A DNA stretch of 64,000 bases from an uncultured Pseudodesulfovibrio sp. (GTDB lineage Bacteria; Desulfobacterota; Desulfovibrionia; Desulfovibrionales; Desulfovibrionaceae), in the NCBI RefSeq assembly GCF_963675635.1, contig NZ_OY776488.1, positions 3,306,001 through 3,370,000 of the forward strand, in the 5' to 3' direction. The notes beneath the pieces are model-generated. The model was not told the origin of the DNA, searched no databases, and saw nothing but the letters and a program-made list of their open reading frames with translations. Shown here piece by piece: positions 9,167 through 18,394 of this stretch; position 1 is the first letter of the stretch; the number at the start of each line of letters is the position of its first letter. The position numbers were made by a program, and so were the translations under genes.

Positions 9167-9664
9167 ATGAACAAAAAGAACATCACCATCACGGCTTTGG
9201 CGGCGGTTCTGGTCCTGAGTATGGCTGCAATGGCCATGGCTGGTCAGGGGTATGGCAGAGGCCACGGAGGCGGTTACGGTTGCGGAGGCAACGGCGTCTA
9301 CAGCCAACTGACCCCGGAAAAGCAGGTCGCAGTTGACAAGATTTTTGATAAATATCAGCCTAAGTTCACCGAATTGCGTGACCAGATCTGGGCCAAGCAT
9401 GCCACGCTGCAGGCCATGGTCAATGGCGGCAACGCTGACGAGCAGAAGATCTCCAAGCTGACGACCGATATCACAAAGCTGCGCGATCAGATGCGTGATA
9501 CCCGTGACGCCATGCAGGTCGAGCTCGAAAAGGAAACCGGGATCGTGGCATTCAATGGTCGCGGTCAAGGTCGCGGTCAGGGCCGTGGTTATAACGGAGA
9601 TTGTTACGGACAGGGCGGTGGCGCCGGGCTTAATTGCACCGGACAGGGCCCCCGTTTTAATTAA
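9167..9664 (+). CDS. ZraP/Spy-like periplasmic metal-stress chaperone
   Basis: 165 residues with a signal peptide (1-25, cleaved after AMAMA). A glycine/histidine-rich stretch (27-43, including C39) precedes a helical LTxxQ-type domain (about 45-127: YSQLTPEKQVAVDKIF, then RDQIWAKHATLQAMV). The C-terminal tail is Gly/Arg/Gln-rich with Cys 146 and Cys 157. This matches zinc-resistance-associated ZraP and the CpxP/Spy family, which bind metal and buffer envelope stress. It is preceded by a sigma-54 promoter and followed by a kinase/regulator pair of the ZraSR type. Confidence 0.85.
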   Translation: MNKKNITITALAAVLVLSMAAMAMAGQGYGRGHGGGYGCGGNGVYSQLTPEKQVAVDKIFDKYQPKFTELRDQIWAKHATLQAMVNGGNADEQKISKLTTDITKLRDQMRDTRDAMQVELEKETGIVAFNGRGQGRGQGRGYNGDCYGQGGGAGLNCTGQGPRFN

Positions 9665-9670
9665 TAAATA

Positions 9671-9735
9671 TTTCCTATAACTAGGAAAACAGGACGCTTG
9701 CGGGACGGTCTGCCATGGTGGCGGCCGTCCCGCAA
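9671..9735 (+). other. Two inverted repeats between zraP-like gene and the membrane-protein gene
   Basis: TTTCCTA-TAAC-TAGGAAA (9671-9688), then an 11-bp perfect stem TTGCGGGACGG with CCGTCCCGCAA (9698-9708, 9725-9735, 16-base loop). Neither is followed by a T-run. They may act as RNA-stabilising or attenuating structures that let the chaperone be made in excess of the downstream proteins. Confidence 0.5.
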
Positions 9736-9811
9736 TAATAATAAACTTCACGAAGCTTCACGCGTAGGACTTGGCACAGTGGAGAACTTTTTTTGAGGAG
9801 GCATTTTGACC

Positions 9812-10627
9812 ATGAGGAAAATTACATCTCTGACAGGCCTTTTGTCTTTTCTTATCACGCTGTTGACCAGCGTGATTTTGTACATTGTGCCCGAGGGAAG
9901 GGTTGCCTATTGGGCGGACTGGCATATGCTCGGGCTGACCAAGACCCAGTGGGGGGATATTCACACCACCGTGGGGACGCTCTTCCTTGTCGTCATGTTT
10001 CTGCACATCTGGCTGAACTGGAAACCGCTCGTGGCCTATATGAAGAATCGGGCGCGTGAATTCGTGGTCATGACCGTGCCCATGATTATCAGCCTGGCAC
10101 TGACGCTGTTCGTCATTATCGGTACGCTGCTCGGTCTGCCGCCCATGCAGCAACTGCTTGATTTTTCGGCGGAGATAAAAGAAGAGGCCACAACCACATA
10201 TGGAAACCCCCCGTATGGGCATGCCGAAACCAGCCCGCTCATTAAATTCTGTGGATTCCTGGGTCTTGATGCCACAAAGGCCGTGGAGACCCTCCATGCA
10301 GCCGGGTATGACTCCACCATTAATGAACAGACGCTCATCAAGGATATTGCCCGTTCCAGAGGGACAAGCCCCCAACAGGTCTACGACACCATTCGCAGTG
10401 GGCAGAATGTTGACGTGTATGCATCCATGCCCGCTGTGCCGCCCGCCGGCACCGGCAAACTCAAGGTCGCGGATATCTGCAAGACGTACGGTCTCGATGT
10501 TGAAGACGTTCTTGCGAAGCTCAAGGCGGCTGGCATGGACGCCACTCCCGAAAGTTCCTTCAAGTCTCTGGCAGATCAGTACGGCGGTACTCCCAAGGAC
10601 GTGTATCTGATCATCAAAGGCGAGTAG
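9812..10627 (+). CDS. DUF4405-like (cytochrome-b-like) membrane protein with two C-terminal repeats
   Basis: 271 residues from the ATG at 9812; a TTG at 9806 is also possible, with GAGGAGG at 9795-9801 serving either. There are three membrane helices (about 7-26, 49-69, 83-109). Conserved His at 38, 51 and 65 in DIHTTVGTLFLVVMFLHIW fit the DUF4405 heme-b-like pattern. The soluble part has two homologous units of about 54 residues (143-197 and 217-270) sharing GLD, AAG-D-T and VY--I--G positions. The function is unknown; placement between the chaperone and the kinase suggests a redox or sensing role in the same stress system. Confidence 0.7.
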   Translation: MRKITSLTGLLSFLITLLTSVILYIVPEGRVAYWADWHMLGLTKTQWGDIHTTVGTLFLVVMFLHIWLNWKPLVAYMKNRAREFVVMTVPMIISLALTLFVIIGTLLGLPPMQQLLDFSAEIKEEATTTYGNPPYGHAETSPLIKFCGFLGLDATKAVETLHAAGYDSTINEQTLIKDIARSRGTSPQQVYDTIRSGQNVDVYASMPAVPPAGTGKLKVADICKTYGLDVEDVLAKLKAAGMDATPESSFKSLADQYGGTPKDVYLIIKGE

Positions 10628-10633
10628 CTGAAT

Positions 10634-12490
10634 ATGGAAATCGTTCACTCCGACGAAAAGGAGAAAGGCCCTCTTGTCGCTCTGGTCCTGGCACTTATCG
10701 TGCTGGGAGTGGGGAGCCTGTATCTGACTTGGCGGTCCATTGCGCAACAACGCAAGATCGTTGAGGATCATATGGTCATGACCGGCAATTCCATCCTGCG
10801 CGGTGTGGACAACAACATCCTGCGCATTGCCCGGAATCTGCGTATGACGCCGAACTCTCCCGAGCTCTTTCAGGCGATGTCCGAGGAATTGTTCACCGAG
10901 TTGACCAAATCTGAAGATATCGTCTTTGTCACGCTGTTCGGTGAGGATGGGCGTCCTCTCGTCTCATCAGCCGGTGAGGATACTCCCGTTTTCAGTCTGC
11001 CTGATTCCGTGACCAGCGATATTGAACCCGGCAGGGCGTGGCATGTTATGGCTCAAGTGGGCAAGAAGAGCGTCCTCATTTCCGGCTTACGTGCCCGTCC
11101 CGGTATTTCTACCCTGAGTGGAATGCCGCCTCTTGATGGGGCAGTAGAACATGGTTCAAACCACATGTCCCGCAGAGGACATGGGCAAGGATCAGGGCAG
11201 GGGCCGGGGCAGGGATTGCGACGCGGTTTGCCGATGGAGCCTGCTGAACCGCCTGTGTTTCTGGTGGTGGGCCTCAATGCGGAAAAGCACCTTGCCCAAT
11301 TCAGGCAATACCGTCGGGCTGCAACCTATCAGACCGGATACGTGTTTCTCGCCGCAGTGGTCCTCTGGTCGTTGGCGTTCGCGTATTTGCGACGTCGGGG
11401 CGCAAGTCGTCAACTGGTCCGTCTGGAACGGTTTCAGAGCAAACTGCTTGATAACATGCCGGACGGTCTCGTGACGCTTGCCGAGAGCGGTGAGATCCTG
11501 GCCGCAAACCATTCGGCCAAGAAACTCCTTGCCCCCGAAGGGGAAGATGGTGCGCCCGAAATCATCGGCACGAACTGGCACGATTTCGATTTTGGGAAAA
11601 CGCGTGAAGAAACTGGTTTTGTCGTGCCGTATGAATGGGAGCAGTTTGATTATCAGGGCCGTCAGCTTGAAATTCTGACGTTGCCGTTCCAGGAGTACGA
11701 CGACACTGCTGCCCCGGAACTCGGTCAACGGCTCGTGCTCATACGTGACCGAACACAGCTTCGATCACTCGAAGAAGACCTGAACGAAGCCAAACGGCTT
11801 GCGGAGATTGGTTCGCTGGCCGCAGGCGTTGCTCACGAAGTGCGCAACCCGTTGAGTTCTTTGCGCGGTTTTGCCCAGTTGTTTGCCACCAAGCTGAAAG
11901 GGCAGGCTCCGCTGGATCAATATGCTGCCGCCATGGTGCAGGAAGCGGATCGCCTCAATCGGGTCGTGACAGACCTGCTGTATCTGGCCCGTCCGAGACA
12001 GCTTGACCCCATGGAGATCGACCTTTCAAAGCTGGGTGACTCCATCAAGCAGCTCATGCGCTTTGACTTTCAGGACAAGGATACCGTGGCGGAGTTCAAC
12101 TTTGGCCCGGATTCTGTTTATGCGGACCAGGATGCGCTCAGGCAGATATTACTCAACCTTATTACCAACAGCCTTGATGCCATTGAAGGGTGTCCGGATT
12201 GTGCGAAACCGGGACAGATCCTGATGACGTCGGTTCAGGGCAAGGACGGGGTCTGGCTTATTGTGGCTGACAACGGACCTGGCATGGACCCCAATTTGGA
12301 AGGTGACGTGTTCAAACCGTTTGTTACCGGTAAGAAGACCGGCACGGGACTCGGGCTTGCCATCGTCCAGAATATCATGCGGGCACACAAGGGCGAAGTT
12401 GTCATTCACTCCGAATGGGGGAAGGGCACTGAAATGAAACTTTTTTTCCCGAAAAACACCGAAAGCGATGTTAAGGAAGCAGATATATGA
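10634..12490 (+). CDS. ZraS-like membrane histidine kinase
   Basis: 618 residues. Two membrane helices (13-32 and 233-252) bracket a periplasmic sensor domain that ends in a Gly/Gln/His/Arg-rich loop (about 177-199). A PAS-like domain (265-375) follows. The phosphoacceptor helix has His401 in AGVAHEVRNPLSSLRG, and the ATPase domain shows NLITNSLDAIEG, DNGPGMD and GTGLGLAIV. It starts 6 bases after the DUF4405-like gene and overlaps the regulator gene by 4 bases. It resembles ZraS/HydH kinases; the signal (metal, envelope damage or redox) is inferred from the neighbours. Confidence 0.88.
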   Translation: MEIVHSDEKEKGPLVALVLALIVLGVGSLYLTWRSIAQQRKIVEDHMVMTGNSILRGVDNNILRIARNLRMTPNSPELFQAMSEELFTELTKSEDIVFVTLFGEDGRPLVSSAGEDTPVFSLPDSVTSDIEPGRAWHVMAQVGKKSVLISGLRARPGISTLSGMPPLDGAVEHGSNHMSRRGHGQGSGQGPGQGLRRGLPMEPAEPPVFLVVGLNAEKHLAQFRQYRRAATYQTGYVFLAAVVLWSLAFAYLRRRGASRQLVRLERFQSKLLDNMPDGLVTLAESGEILAANHSAKKLLAPEGEDGAPEIIGTNWHDFDFGKTREETGFVVPYEWEQFDYQGRQLEILTLPFQEYDDTAAPELGQRLVLIRDRTQLRSLEEDLNEAKRLAEIGSLAAGVAHEVRNPLSSLRGFAQLFATKLKGQAPLDQYAAAMVQEADRLNRVVTDLLYLARPRQLDPMEIDLSKLGDSIKQLMRFDFQDKDTVAEFNFGPDSVYADQDALRQILLNLITNSLDAIEGCPDCAKPGQILMTSVQGKDGVWLIVADNGPGMDPNLEGDVFKPFVTGKKTGTGLGLAIVQNIMRAHKGEVVIHSEWGKGTEMKLFFPKNTESDVKEADI

Positions 12491-13878
12491 CTGAAGAACG
12501 CATTGTCCTTATAGTTGATGATGAGCCAGGCCATCGGATGATGGTCCGAGCCGTTCTTGAAGAAGAGAATTGGACTGTTCTCGAAGCCGAATCCGGCGAG
12601 CGGGCTTTGCAGGTACTGGCTGAAGAAGCCGAATCCGATACCTATCCCGATGTTGCCATGGTGGATATGAAAATGCCCGGTATGGACGGTATGCAACTGC
12701 TCAAGGAATTGCAGATCCGGCGATCAAGCATGCCTGTGGTTTTGCTGACGGCTTTTGGTAGTGTCGGCAGTGCCGTGGATGCCATGAAAAAAGGTGCTTT
12801 CGATTATCTGACCAAGCCGGCGGATAACGACGAACTGACCGCGGTCATTGGCAAGGCGTTCGAGTATCACAAGCTGCTTGAGGAGAATGTGCGGCTTCGG
12901 GCCGAAGTGAGCGGCGAGGTCGACTTCATCGGGGCCAGCCCCGGTATCGAGCGGGTGCGGGATCTCATAGGTCAGGCCGGACCTTCCGAAGCGACAGTGC
13001 TTATACTCGGCCCGTCCGGTACGGGTAAGGAACTGGTGGCCGAAGGGCTGCATCGGGCAAGCAATCGGGCGAACCGTCCGCTTATCAAGGTCAACTGTGC
13101 GGCTCTGCCGGATGATCTGTTGGAGTCCGAACTGTTCGGCTATGAAAGAGGCGCGTTTACTGGCGCAGTCAAAGACAAGCCCGGTCGGTTTCAGCTAGCC
13201 GACGGCGGCACACTGTTTCTGGATGAGATCGGTGAAATACCTGCTGCGCTTCAAGCCAAATTGTTACGTGCATTGCAGGAAAAGACCATCGAGCCTTTGG
13301 GGTCGATCAAGCCCATTCATGTGGACACACGTATTATCGCTGCGACCAACCGGAATCTGAAAAAAGAGGTTGATGCCGGACGATTCAGGGAAGACCTGTA
13401 TTATCGACTGGCCGTGTTGGAGATTCGTATTCCGCCGCTGGTTGAACGCAAGGAAGATTTGCCGCTTCTGGTCAGTTTTCTGCTGCGCCGCTTAGGTAAC
13501 AAGAACAACAAAATAATTCGTACAGTGACGCCTGCGTTTCTCGATGCGTTGTCCGGGTATGACTGGCCCGGCAATGTTCGCGAACTGGAAAATGTTCTGG
13601 AACGTGCCCTGATACTGTCCCGTGCGGATGCATTGGGCACGGACCTGTTGCCGCCGCAGATCACTGGTGCGCGTGAGGCCGCGATTCAATTTGATATTGA
13701 ACCGCAGATGTCCGCAATTCCGATGGCCCCTGCCAATCTGGAAGAGGCGGAAAAGCAGGCTATTATTCAGGCTTTGGAAGAAAACGGCAACCATCGCGAA
13801 CGCACGGCTGACGCGCTGGGCATCAGCCGCAGAACGTTGCAGTACAAATTGAAAAAGTACGGATTGACTCGGCGTTAG
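12487..13878 (+). CDS. ZraR-like sigma-54-dependent response regulator (NtrC family)
   Basis: 463 residues. The receiver domain has acidic pocket D11-D12 and phospho-acceptor D60 in AMVDMKMPGMDG. An AAA+ domain follows with Walker A GPSGTGKE, the sigma-54 contact loop GAFTGA (222-227) and Walker B GGTLFLDEIGE. The Fis-type HTH at the C-terminus reads RTADALGISRRTLQYKL. The start overlaps the kinase by ATGA, so the pair is coupled. Likely targets are the two sigma-54 promoters at 9074 and 20887, which share enhancer half-sites. Its stop overlaps the convergent gene by 4 bases. Confidence 0.93.
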   Translation: MTEERIVLIVDDEPGHRMMVRAVLEEENWTVLEAESGERALQVLAEEAESDTYPDVAMVDMKMPGMDGMQLLKELQIRRSSMPVVLLTAFGSVGSAVDAMKKGAFDYLTKPADNDELTAVIGKAFEYHKLLEENVRLRAEVSGEVDFIGASPGIERVRDLIGQAGPSEATVLILGPSGTGKELVAEGLHRASNRANRPLIKVNCAALPDDLLESELFGYERGAFTGAVKDKPGRFQLADGGTLFLDEIGEIPAALQAKLLRALQEKTIEPLGSIKPIHVDTRIIAATNRNLKKEVDAGRFREDLYYRLAVLEIRIPPLVERKEDLPLLVSFLLRRLGNKNNKIIRTVTPAFLDALSGYDWPGNVRELENVLERALILSRADALGTDLLPPQITGAREAAIQFDIEPQMSAIPMAPANLEEAEKQAIIQALEENGNHRERTADALGISRRTLQYKLKKYGLTRR

Positions 13879-15050
13879 TCTGTGACAAGCGCTTTGATTT
13901 CATCAATGCGCCCAAGATAGTCCTTTTGATAGATGGGGCCGCCGTCCGTGTAGCGTTCGGCGGTCTTTCTGTGAGCGTCGCACCACGCGGCCATGAGCGG
14001 ATTTCTGAAAATACGTCCATAGGTTTTTATCATGTGCAGTGTGTTGTGGCAGACCGGGGTCAGGTGTCCGGTCCGGGACAGCAGTTCGGTGTAGTCCGTG
14101 GCGAGATCGAGGAAGAATCCGCCCACGGCTTCGGCACACAGGTAATTGCCGCCTGACGAGAGTTTGTTCAACATCACGGTCTGGTTGAGCTTGCGTGGCT
14201 GCCACGGCCTGTTCCATTCCGTCGGGATGGTTTCGTTCTCAGCGTATTCGATACGACCTGTTTTCAGGAATAAAGCAATTTTCTCAGCCAGTCTCGGCCA
14301 CATGGACCCGATGTGTTCCACATCCCGACCAGCGTGCAGACCGGTGATGGCCCCGTCTGTTTCTTCAAGCGTGAACTTGAGGAAGGGACAGTGGCTTTCA
14401 ATGCCTGTGTCTGCTTCCCGCCAGATACCGCCGAAAATCCGGTTCATGTCCACGGTGTGGATATTGCCGAGTTCCCGTTCCCAGACTTTCAGGTGCGTCG
14501 GAGCCTCGCTGGAGAAGTTGTCCCAACCTTCGAGGTATGAGTATGGTTCCGGGCCAAAGGCTGGATAGGGTGACAGGCGGGAGACCACCACAATGGGGAG
14601 ATTCGGATGCATTCGCCGCAGTGTGGCGAGCATTTCGCCGTAGCGTTTCAGGTAGGTGGTAGGATTGGGCTGAATCATGCCGCACTCGGCTTTCATCCAG
14701 GCTTCCATTTTCGGGTGCGACTGCCAGACTACCGGGTCCATGAAAAAAATATACTTGTCCTGCTTGTGGATGAAAAGAGGCGTGTTTTCATGGAACAGGT
14801 TCATGACCATGAGCCTTGGCGGTGGGGCGTCGGGCGTAATTATCTGGAATTGATGGCTTGGCAGGCGACCATGAAAGAACGCTTCGAGCTGCATTTCGCG
14901 AACCATTCCGGCGAGTTCAGACGGTACCTGCCCGGGGTGGCTGGTTAATGTCAGCGGCGAGGCCAGAACGCGGTAGTTCACGTCAAAACCATGGTCTGCC
15001 ACGGCTCGGCTCAGGAAATCCATTTGACAGTTGCCTGAAAAGTAAAGCAT
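13875..15050 (-). CDS. Uncharacterised protein with N-terminal GNCQ motif (WcbI/SGNH-like)
   Basis: 391 residues, no signal peptide or membrane segment. It opens with LYFSGNCQMDFLSRAV, a Gly-Asn-Cys-Gln turn after a first strand. This is the start signature of WcbI-like proteins involved in capsule polysaccharide modification, with an SGNH-hydrolase-like fold. Later come VVVSRLSPYPAFG and a conserved HTVDMNRIFGG stretch. No polysaccharide gene is nearby, so the role is open. It is convergent with the zraR-like gene, and the two stop codons overlap. Confidence 0.5.
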   Translation of the reverse strand: MLYFSGNCQMDFLSRAVADHGFDVNYRVLASPLTLTSHPGQVPSELAGMVREMQLEAFFHGRLPSHQFQIITPDAPPPRLMVMNLFHENTPLFIHKQDKYIFFMDPVVWQSHPKMEAWMKAECGMIQPNPTTYLKRYGEMLATLRRMHPNLPIVVVSRLSPYPAFGPEPYSYLEGWDNFSSEAPTHLKVWERELGNIHTVDMNRIFGGIWREADTGIESHCPFLKFTLEETDGAITGLHAGRDVEHIGSMWPRLAEKIALFLKTGRIEYAENETIPTEWNRPWQPRKLNQTVMLNKLSSGGNYLCAEAVGGFFLDLATDYTELLSRTGHLTPVCHNTLHMIKTYGRIFRNPLMAAWCDAHRKTAERYTDGGPIYQKDYLGRIDEIKALVTD

Positions 15051-15109
15051 TCTTCATCCTTGCTGTTGGTGTCTTGAAAACTTTCACGAACCGGAGCCGT
15101 TCGTCAAGC

Positions 15110-15736
15110 ATGAGCAAAATGATAATAGAAACCTTTGTCCTCGGTATGGAAGAGACCAATAGCTATCTGCTCAGTTCGGGCGGTGAGGCTGTGGTCATCG
15201 ACGTGGGGACAGAGCCGCAACCGCTTATCAGGCGCATCAAGGAGCAGGGGCTGACCCTGACCGGCGTCTACATCACCCATTTTCATATAGATCATGTCGG
15301 CGGGGTGCAGGAACTTCTTGAGGAATTCCAGGTGCCTGTTTACATCAGCGGAGTTGACGAGTTCCTCAAGGAATTGTCTCTTGAAGCGGGTGGTTGTCGT
15401 GAACTTGTCGAATTTCTGGAGTTCCCTTTTGAAGAGATAGGTCCGGGGCGGCGCAAAGTGCTTGGACAGGATATGCTCGTGTTCGACACGCCGGGACATA
15501 CGCCCGGCAGTCTTTCGTATTTTTTCCCGGCGGCCGGGTGTGTCTTTGTGGGGGATCTTATCTTCATGATAGCTGTGGGCCGGACAGATCTGCCGCGCGG
15601 CAGTTCGTCTGAACTTCTCACGTCCATCCGCTCCCGCATTTTCATTTTGCCGGATGCAACACGCATTTATTCCGGGCACGGCCCCATGACGACGGTCATC
15701 CACGAGAAAGAGAATAATCCGCATTTTGTTCTTTGA
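15110..15736 (+). CDS. Metallo-beta-lactamase-fold hydrolase (glyoxalase-II-like)
   Basis: 208 residues from the ATG at 15110; the open frame extends 84 codons upstream, but that part overlaps the opposite gene and has no family similarity. An ATG at 15119 is an alternative. The zinc-binding motif is THFHIDHVGG, with the later ligands in DTPGHTPGS, FVGDLIF and YSGHGPMT. It resembles the short YcbL/GloB-like hydrolases that cleave thioesters such as S-lactoylglutathione; the substrate cannot be fixed. No strong ribosome site is visible (GGAG 14 bases upstream). Confidence 0.88.
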   Translation: MSKMIIETFVLGMEETNSYLLSSGGEAVVIDVGTEPQPLIRRIKEQGLTLTGVYITHFHIDHVGGVQELLEEFQVPVYISGVDEFLKELSLEAGGCRELVEFLEFPFEEIGPGRRKVLGQDMLVFDTPGHTPGSLSYFFPAAGCVFVGDLIFMIAVGRTDLPRGSSSELLTSIRSRIFILPDATRIYSGHGPMTTVIHEKENNPHFVL

Positions 15737-15956
15737 GTAACGGGCACCTTTTCTTTACTTTTTTTGTCGTGTCGGTGTAGTGTGCCTACACTTGTATCGG
15801 AACGGTCCGATAAAGGTGTGTCCATCATTCTGATAATGGTGGCTTCTTGCCCCATTATTCTTCGTATGTTCGCCTGTGGTGGCGGTTATTCTTCTGTCTT
15901 GAAACGTCAGGATTCCCGGATGGGATTTTTGAGAGCCGGAATACTTCGGAGTTGTC

Positions 15957-17198
15957 ATGAGAAACGTCAAAGTCAATATTTTCCTTACAGGGCTTTTCAT
16001 TCTTCTGTTCACGGTTCCCGCCTTGGCCGAGGATGCGAAGGTCTCGAAGTATGGCACGGTCACAGGTCAGGCCCGGCTGTATTATTTCACACAACGCAAC
16101 AAAACCACGGGTGAAGATTTCGACAACGTACGAGAGTCGCTGGCCCTGGGAGGATTTCTCAAATACGAGACTCCTTGGTTGGCTGACATGTTCGGTTTTG
16201 GCGCAGCTCTCTATGGTACGGCACCACTGTCCGGCGAACTGAATCAGAACGATCAGGGTGGGACCGGTCTTTTGACCAGCAAGAACGAAGGATTTGCCGC
16301 GCTCGGTGAAGCCTATCTCAAGGCCAGATATTCCAAGTCGGAAATGCGGTTGTGGCGGCAGCGTCTTGAGACACCGTTTATCAATAGCAACGACAGCCGC
16401 ATGATCCCCCAGACTTACGAAGCGTATGGTATCAAATCGAGTGATATAGAGAATCTCACTTGGAGCCTGTATTGGGTGGACAAGGAAAAGGCGCGCGATA
16501 CCGAGCTGTTCAAGTCCATGTCTGACATGGCAGGACTGGATGGAACGCACGGTGGCGTCTTCATGGCCGGCGCTGACTGGACGCCTGTTGAAAAGCTGCC
16601 TTTGAGATTCTGGAACTATTATGCGCCTGATCTGGACAATACTTTTTTTGCCCAGGCGAACTATTCTTTCGGCAACCCTGATGACATCGGTTTCACTGTG
16701 CTGTTTCAGGGCGTTGATCAACGCAGTGTCGGGGACGAACGCGCAGGGGAATACGGTACGGCAGAAGGCGGTCTCAAAGGCGGCGTCACGTTCAACGGTT
16801 TCACCTTTGATGTGGGTGGAACCATTGTCGGCAATTCGGCCGGTATCCGTAATTCCTGGGGCAACTATCCGTTCTTTAACAACCTGATGAGTTATGCCTT
16901 TAACCGGGCCGGAGAAAAAACCCTGTATCTCGGTGTCGGCTATGATTTCAGCAGGCTGGGAGCCAAAGGGTATACCGCGGACATCAAGGCCGGTTTCGGC
17001 GATACGCCTGATTCCGGAGATAACGCTTCGTTCGACCGGAATGAATACAACCTGAACCTGAGTTACGCCTTCGACGGCGACCTTGAAGGATTATCCATTC
17101 TGAATCGTTGGTCATATCAGGATGCCGACGAAGATCTTGGTGGTCGGGACGGGTATCAAGTGCGGCTGCGGTTCCAGTATAATTTCCAGTTGTTGTAA
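15957..17198 (+). CDS. OprD-like outer-membrane porin
   Basis: 413 residues with a signal peptide (1-24, ending VPALA). The mature protein alternates short aromatic/hydrophobic strands and acidic loops (GQARLYYFTQRN, LKARYSKSEMRLWRQRL, RSYQDADEDLGG-type loops) and ends with beta-strands (VRLRFQYNFQLL), as expected for an 18-strand barrel. The start strand, the QRLETPFINSNDSRMIPQ segment and the length match the OprD family, which passes small solutes such as amino acids or organic acids. A GGAG site precedes the ATG. It appears to be a single-gene unit; the substrate is unknown. Confidence 0.8.
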   Translation: MRNVKVNIFLTGLFILLFTVPALAEDAKVSKYGTVTGQARLYYFTQRNKTTGEDFDNVRESLALGGFLKYETPWLADMFGFGAALYGTAPLSGELNQNDQGGTGLLTSKNEGFAALGEAYLKARYSKSEMRLWRQRLETPFINSNDSRMIPQTYEAYGIKSSDIENLTWSLYWVDKEKARDTELFKSMSDMAGLDGTHGGVFMAGADWTPVEKLPLRFWNYYAPDLDNTFFAQANYSFGNPDDIGFTVLFQGVDQRSVGDERAGEYGTAEGGLKGGVTFNGFTFDVGGTIVGNSAGIRNSWGNYPFFNNLMSYAFNRAGEKTLYLGVGYDFSRLGAKGYTADIKAGFGDTPDSGDNASFDRNEYNLNLSYAFDGDLEGLSILNRWSYQDADEDLGGRDGYQVRLRFQYNFQLL

Positions 17199-17326
17199 GG
17201 GAAAGTCCATCTTGTTTTCTTCCAGCATGGTGACCCATGGTTTTTTACTATAAAGCACTTTTTCTTCCCGAGTTTTTCTTTTAAGGTTAATACTCGGCTC
17301 GCTTCACAAAACCTGAGGGAAAATTC

Positions 17327-18394
17327 ATGGCAGACGAAACCGTCTACAATGGCAAAAAAAACGAAATTGCGCCTGAGATGCTTGAGGCTGCAAAAAAAGT
17401 ATTGGTCAGCAGATTTAAGTACATAAAGAAGCCAGATGAATCCATGAAGCGACTGGCCCGGCTTGGTGCCGAGCATGTGGCGCGGGATATGGCGGTAAGC
17501 CCCGAGAGATACGCGCCCATGTCTTTTGATGAAGGGCTTTCTGAAGTGGCTCCCCTGGACCCGTTGGATATCCTGCGTCAGGATCATCAGCTTCCGGCTT
17601 TGCCGCAGGTTTTTCTGGAATTGCAGCAGGCTATTTCCAGCACCTCTACCTCCGCTGATGATCTGGCTGAAATCATCAGCCAGGACCCGGGACTGACCGC
17701 ATTTCTCCTGCGCATGGTCAATTCCGCATTTTACAGTCTGCCTATGCAGATTGATACGATTTCCCGTGCTGTCACCGTTGTCGGTGTCAACCAGCTCTCC
17801 ACCCTGGCCGTGGGTACATCGGTCATCAGTCTGTTTAAGGATATTCCCGAGGAAGTGCTCGATATGGAGCAGTTCTGGAAGCACTCCGTGGCCTGCGGTC
17901 TTATCGCCAGGCGTTTGTGTCGCATTACCGGACAGGGTGATCCAGAGCGTGCATTTGTTTCGGGGTTGCTCCACGACATCGGACAGCTCATCATGTTGCA
18001 GGCAGAGCCGGAACGTGTTGCCGCGGTCCATGTCCATGCCCGGAGTAAGAACACTCTGCTGTTTGAAGTAGAGAAAGCCCTGCTCGGTTTCGACCATGCG
18101 ACCCTCGGAGGCATGCTGCTGAGGAAATGGAATTTCCCCTTTGTGCTCGTGGCCGCTGTGCTGGAACACCACCATCCTAAGGTCAGTCAGAAGGAAGCGG
18201 AACCCGCATTGGTTCATTGTGCCGAAACAATCGCCACCGGCCTCGGTATCGGTTCCAGCGGTGAGTATTTTGTTCAGCCTCCAGATATGGACGTATGGGC
18301 CTCCATGGGGCTGACGCCGGACCGCATTGACGAGATGGTCGAGGATCTGGACGAGGAGCTGGAAGAGGCCTTCCAGATTCTCATCAAGCAATAG
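17327..18394 (+). CDS. HDOD-domain signalling protein
   Basis: 355 residues. After an N-terminal helical part (1-75), an HDOD domain (about 80-285) begins at LPALPQVFLELQQAI, continues with DPGLTAFLLRMVNSAFYS, and has the degenerate HD helix GLLHDIGQLIML. A short acidic tail closes the protein. HDOD proteins are non-catalytic relatives of HD phosphohydrolases and usually act in signalling or motility control. The ATG has GAGGG 8 bases upstream. It is followed by the NifU-like gene 102 bases later. Confidence 0.88.
   Translation: MADETVYNGKKNEIAPEMLEAAKKVLVSRFKYIKKPDESMKRLARLGAEHVARDMAVSPERYAPMSFDEGLSEVAPLDPLDILRQDHQLPALPQVFLELQQAISSTSTSADDLAEIISQDPGLTAFLLRMVNSAFYSLPMQIDTISRAVTVVGVNQLSTLAVGTSVISLFKDIPEEVLDMEQFWKHSVACGLIARRLCRITGQGDPERAFVSGLLHDIGQLIMLQAEPERVAAVHVHARSKNTLLFEVEKALLGFDHATLGGMLLRKWNFPFVLVAAVLEHHHPKVSQKEAEPALVHCAETIATGLGIGSSGEYFVQPPDMDVWASMGLTPDRIDEMVEDLDEELEEAFQILIKQ

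Noticed and set aside
8887-9237. Long N-terminal extension of the FmdB-like gene
   Set aside because: The conserved family start MPIYEY has its own ribosome site; the extension overlaps the sigma-54 region and the zraP-like gene.
9770-9790. TTGGCAC before the DUF4405-like gene as a third sigma-54 promoter
   Set aside because: The -24 half is good but the GC at -12 is missing (AA instead).
14858-15109. 84-codon N-terminal extension of the metallo-beta-lactamase gene
   Set aside because: It overlaps the opposite gene's 5' end and has no similarity to the family.
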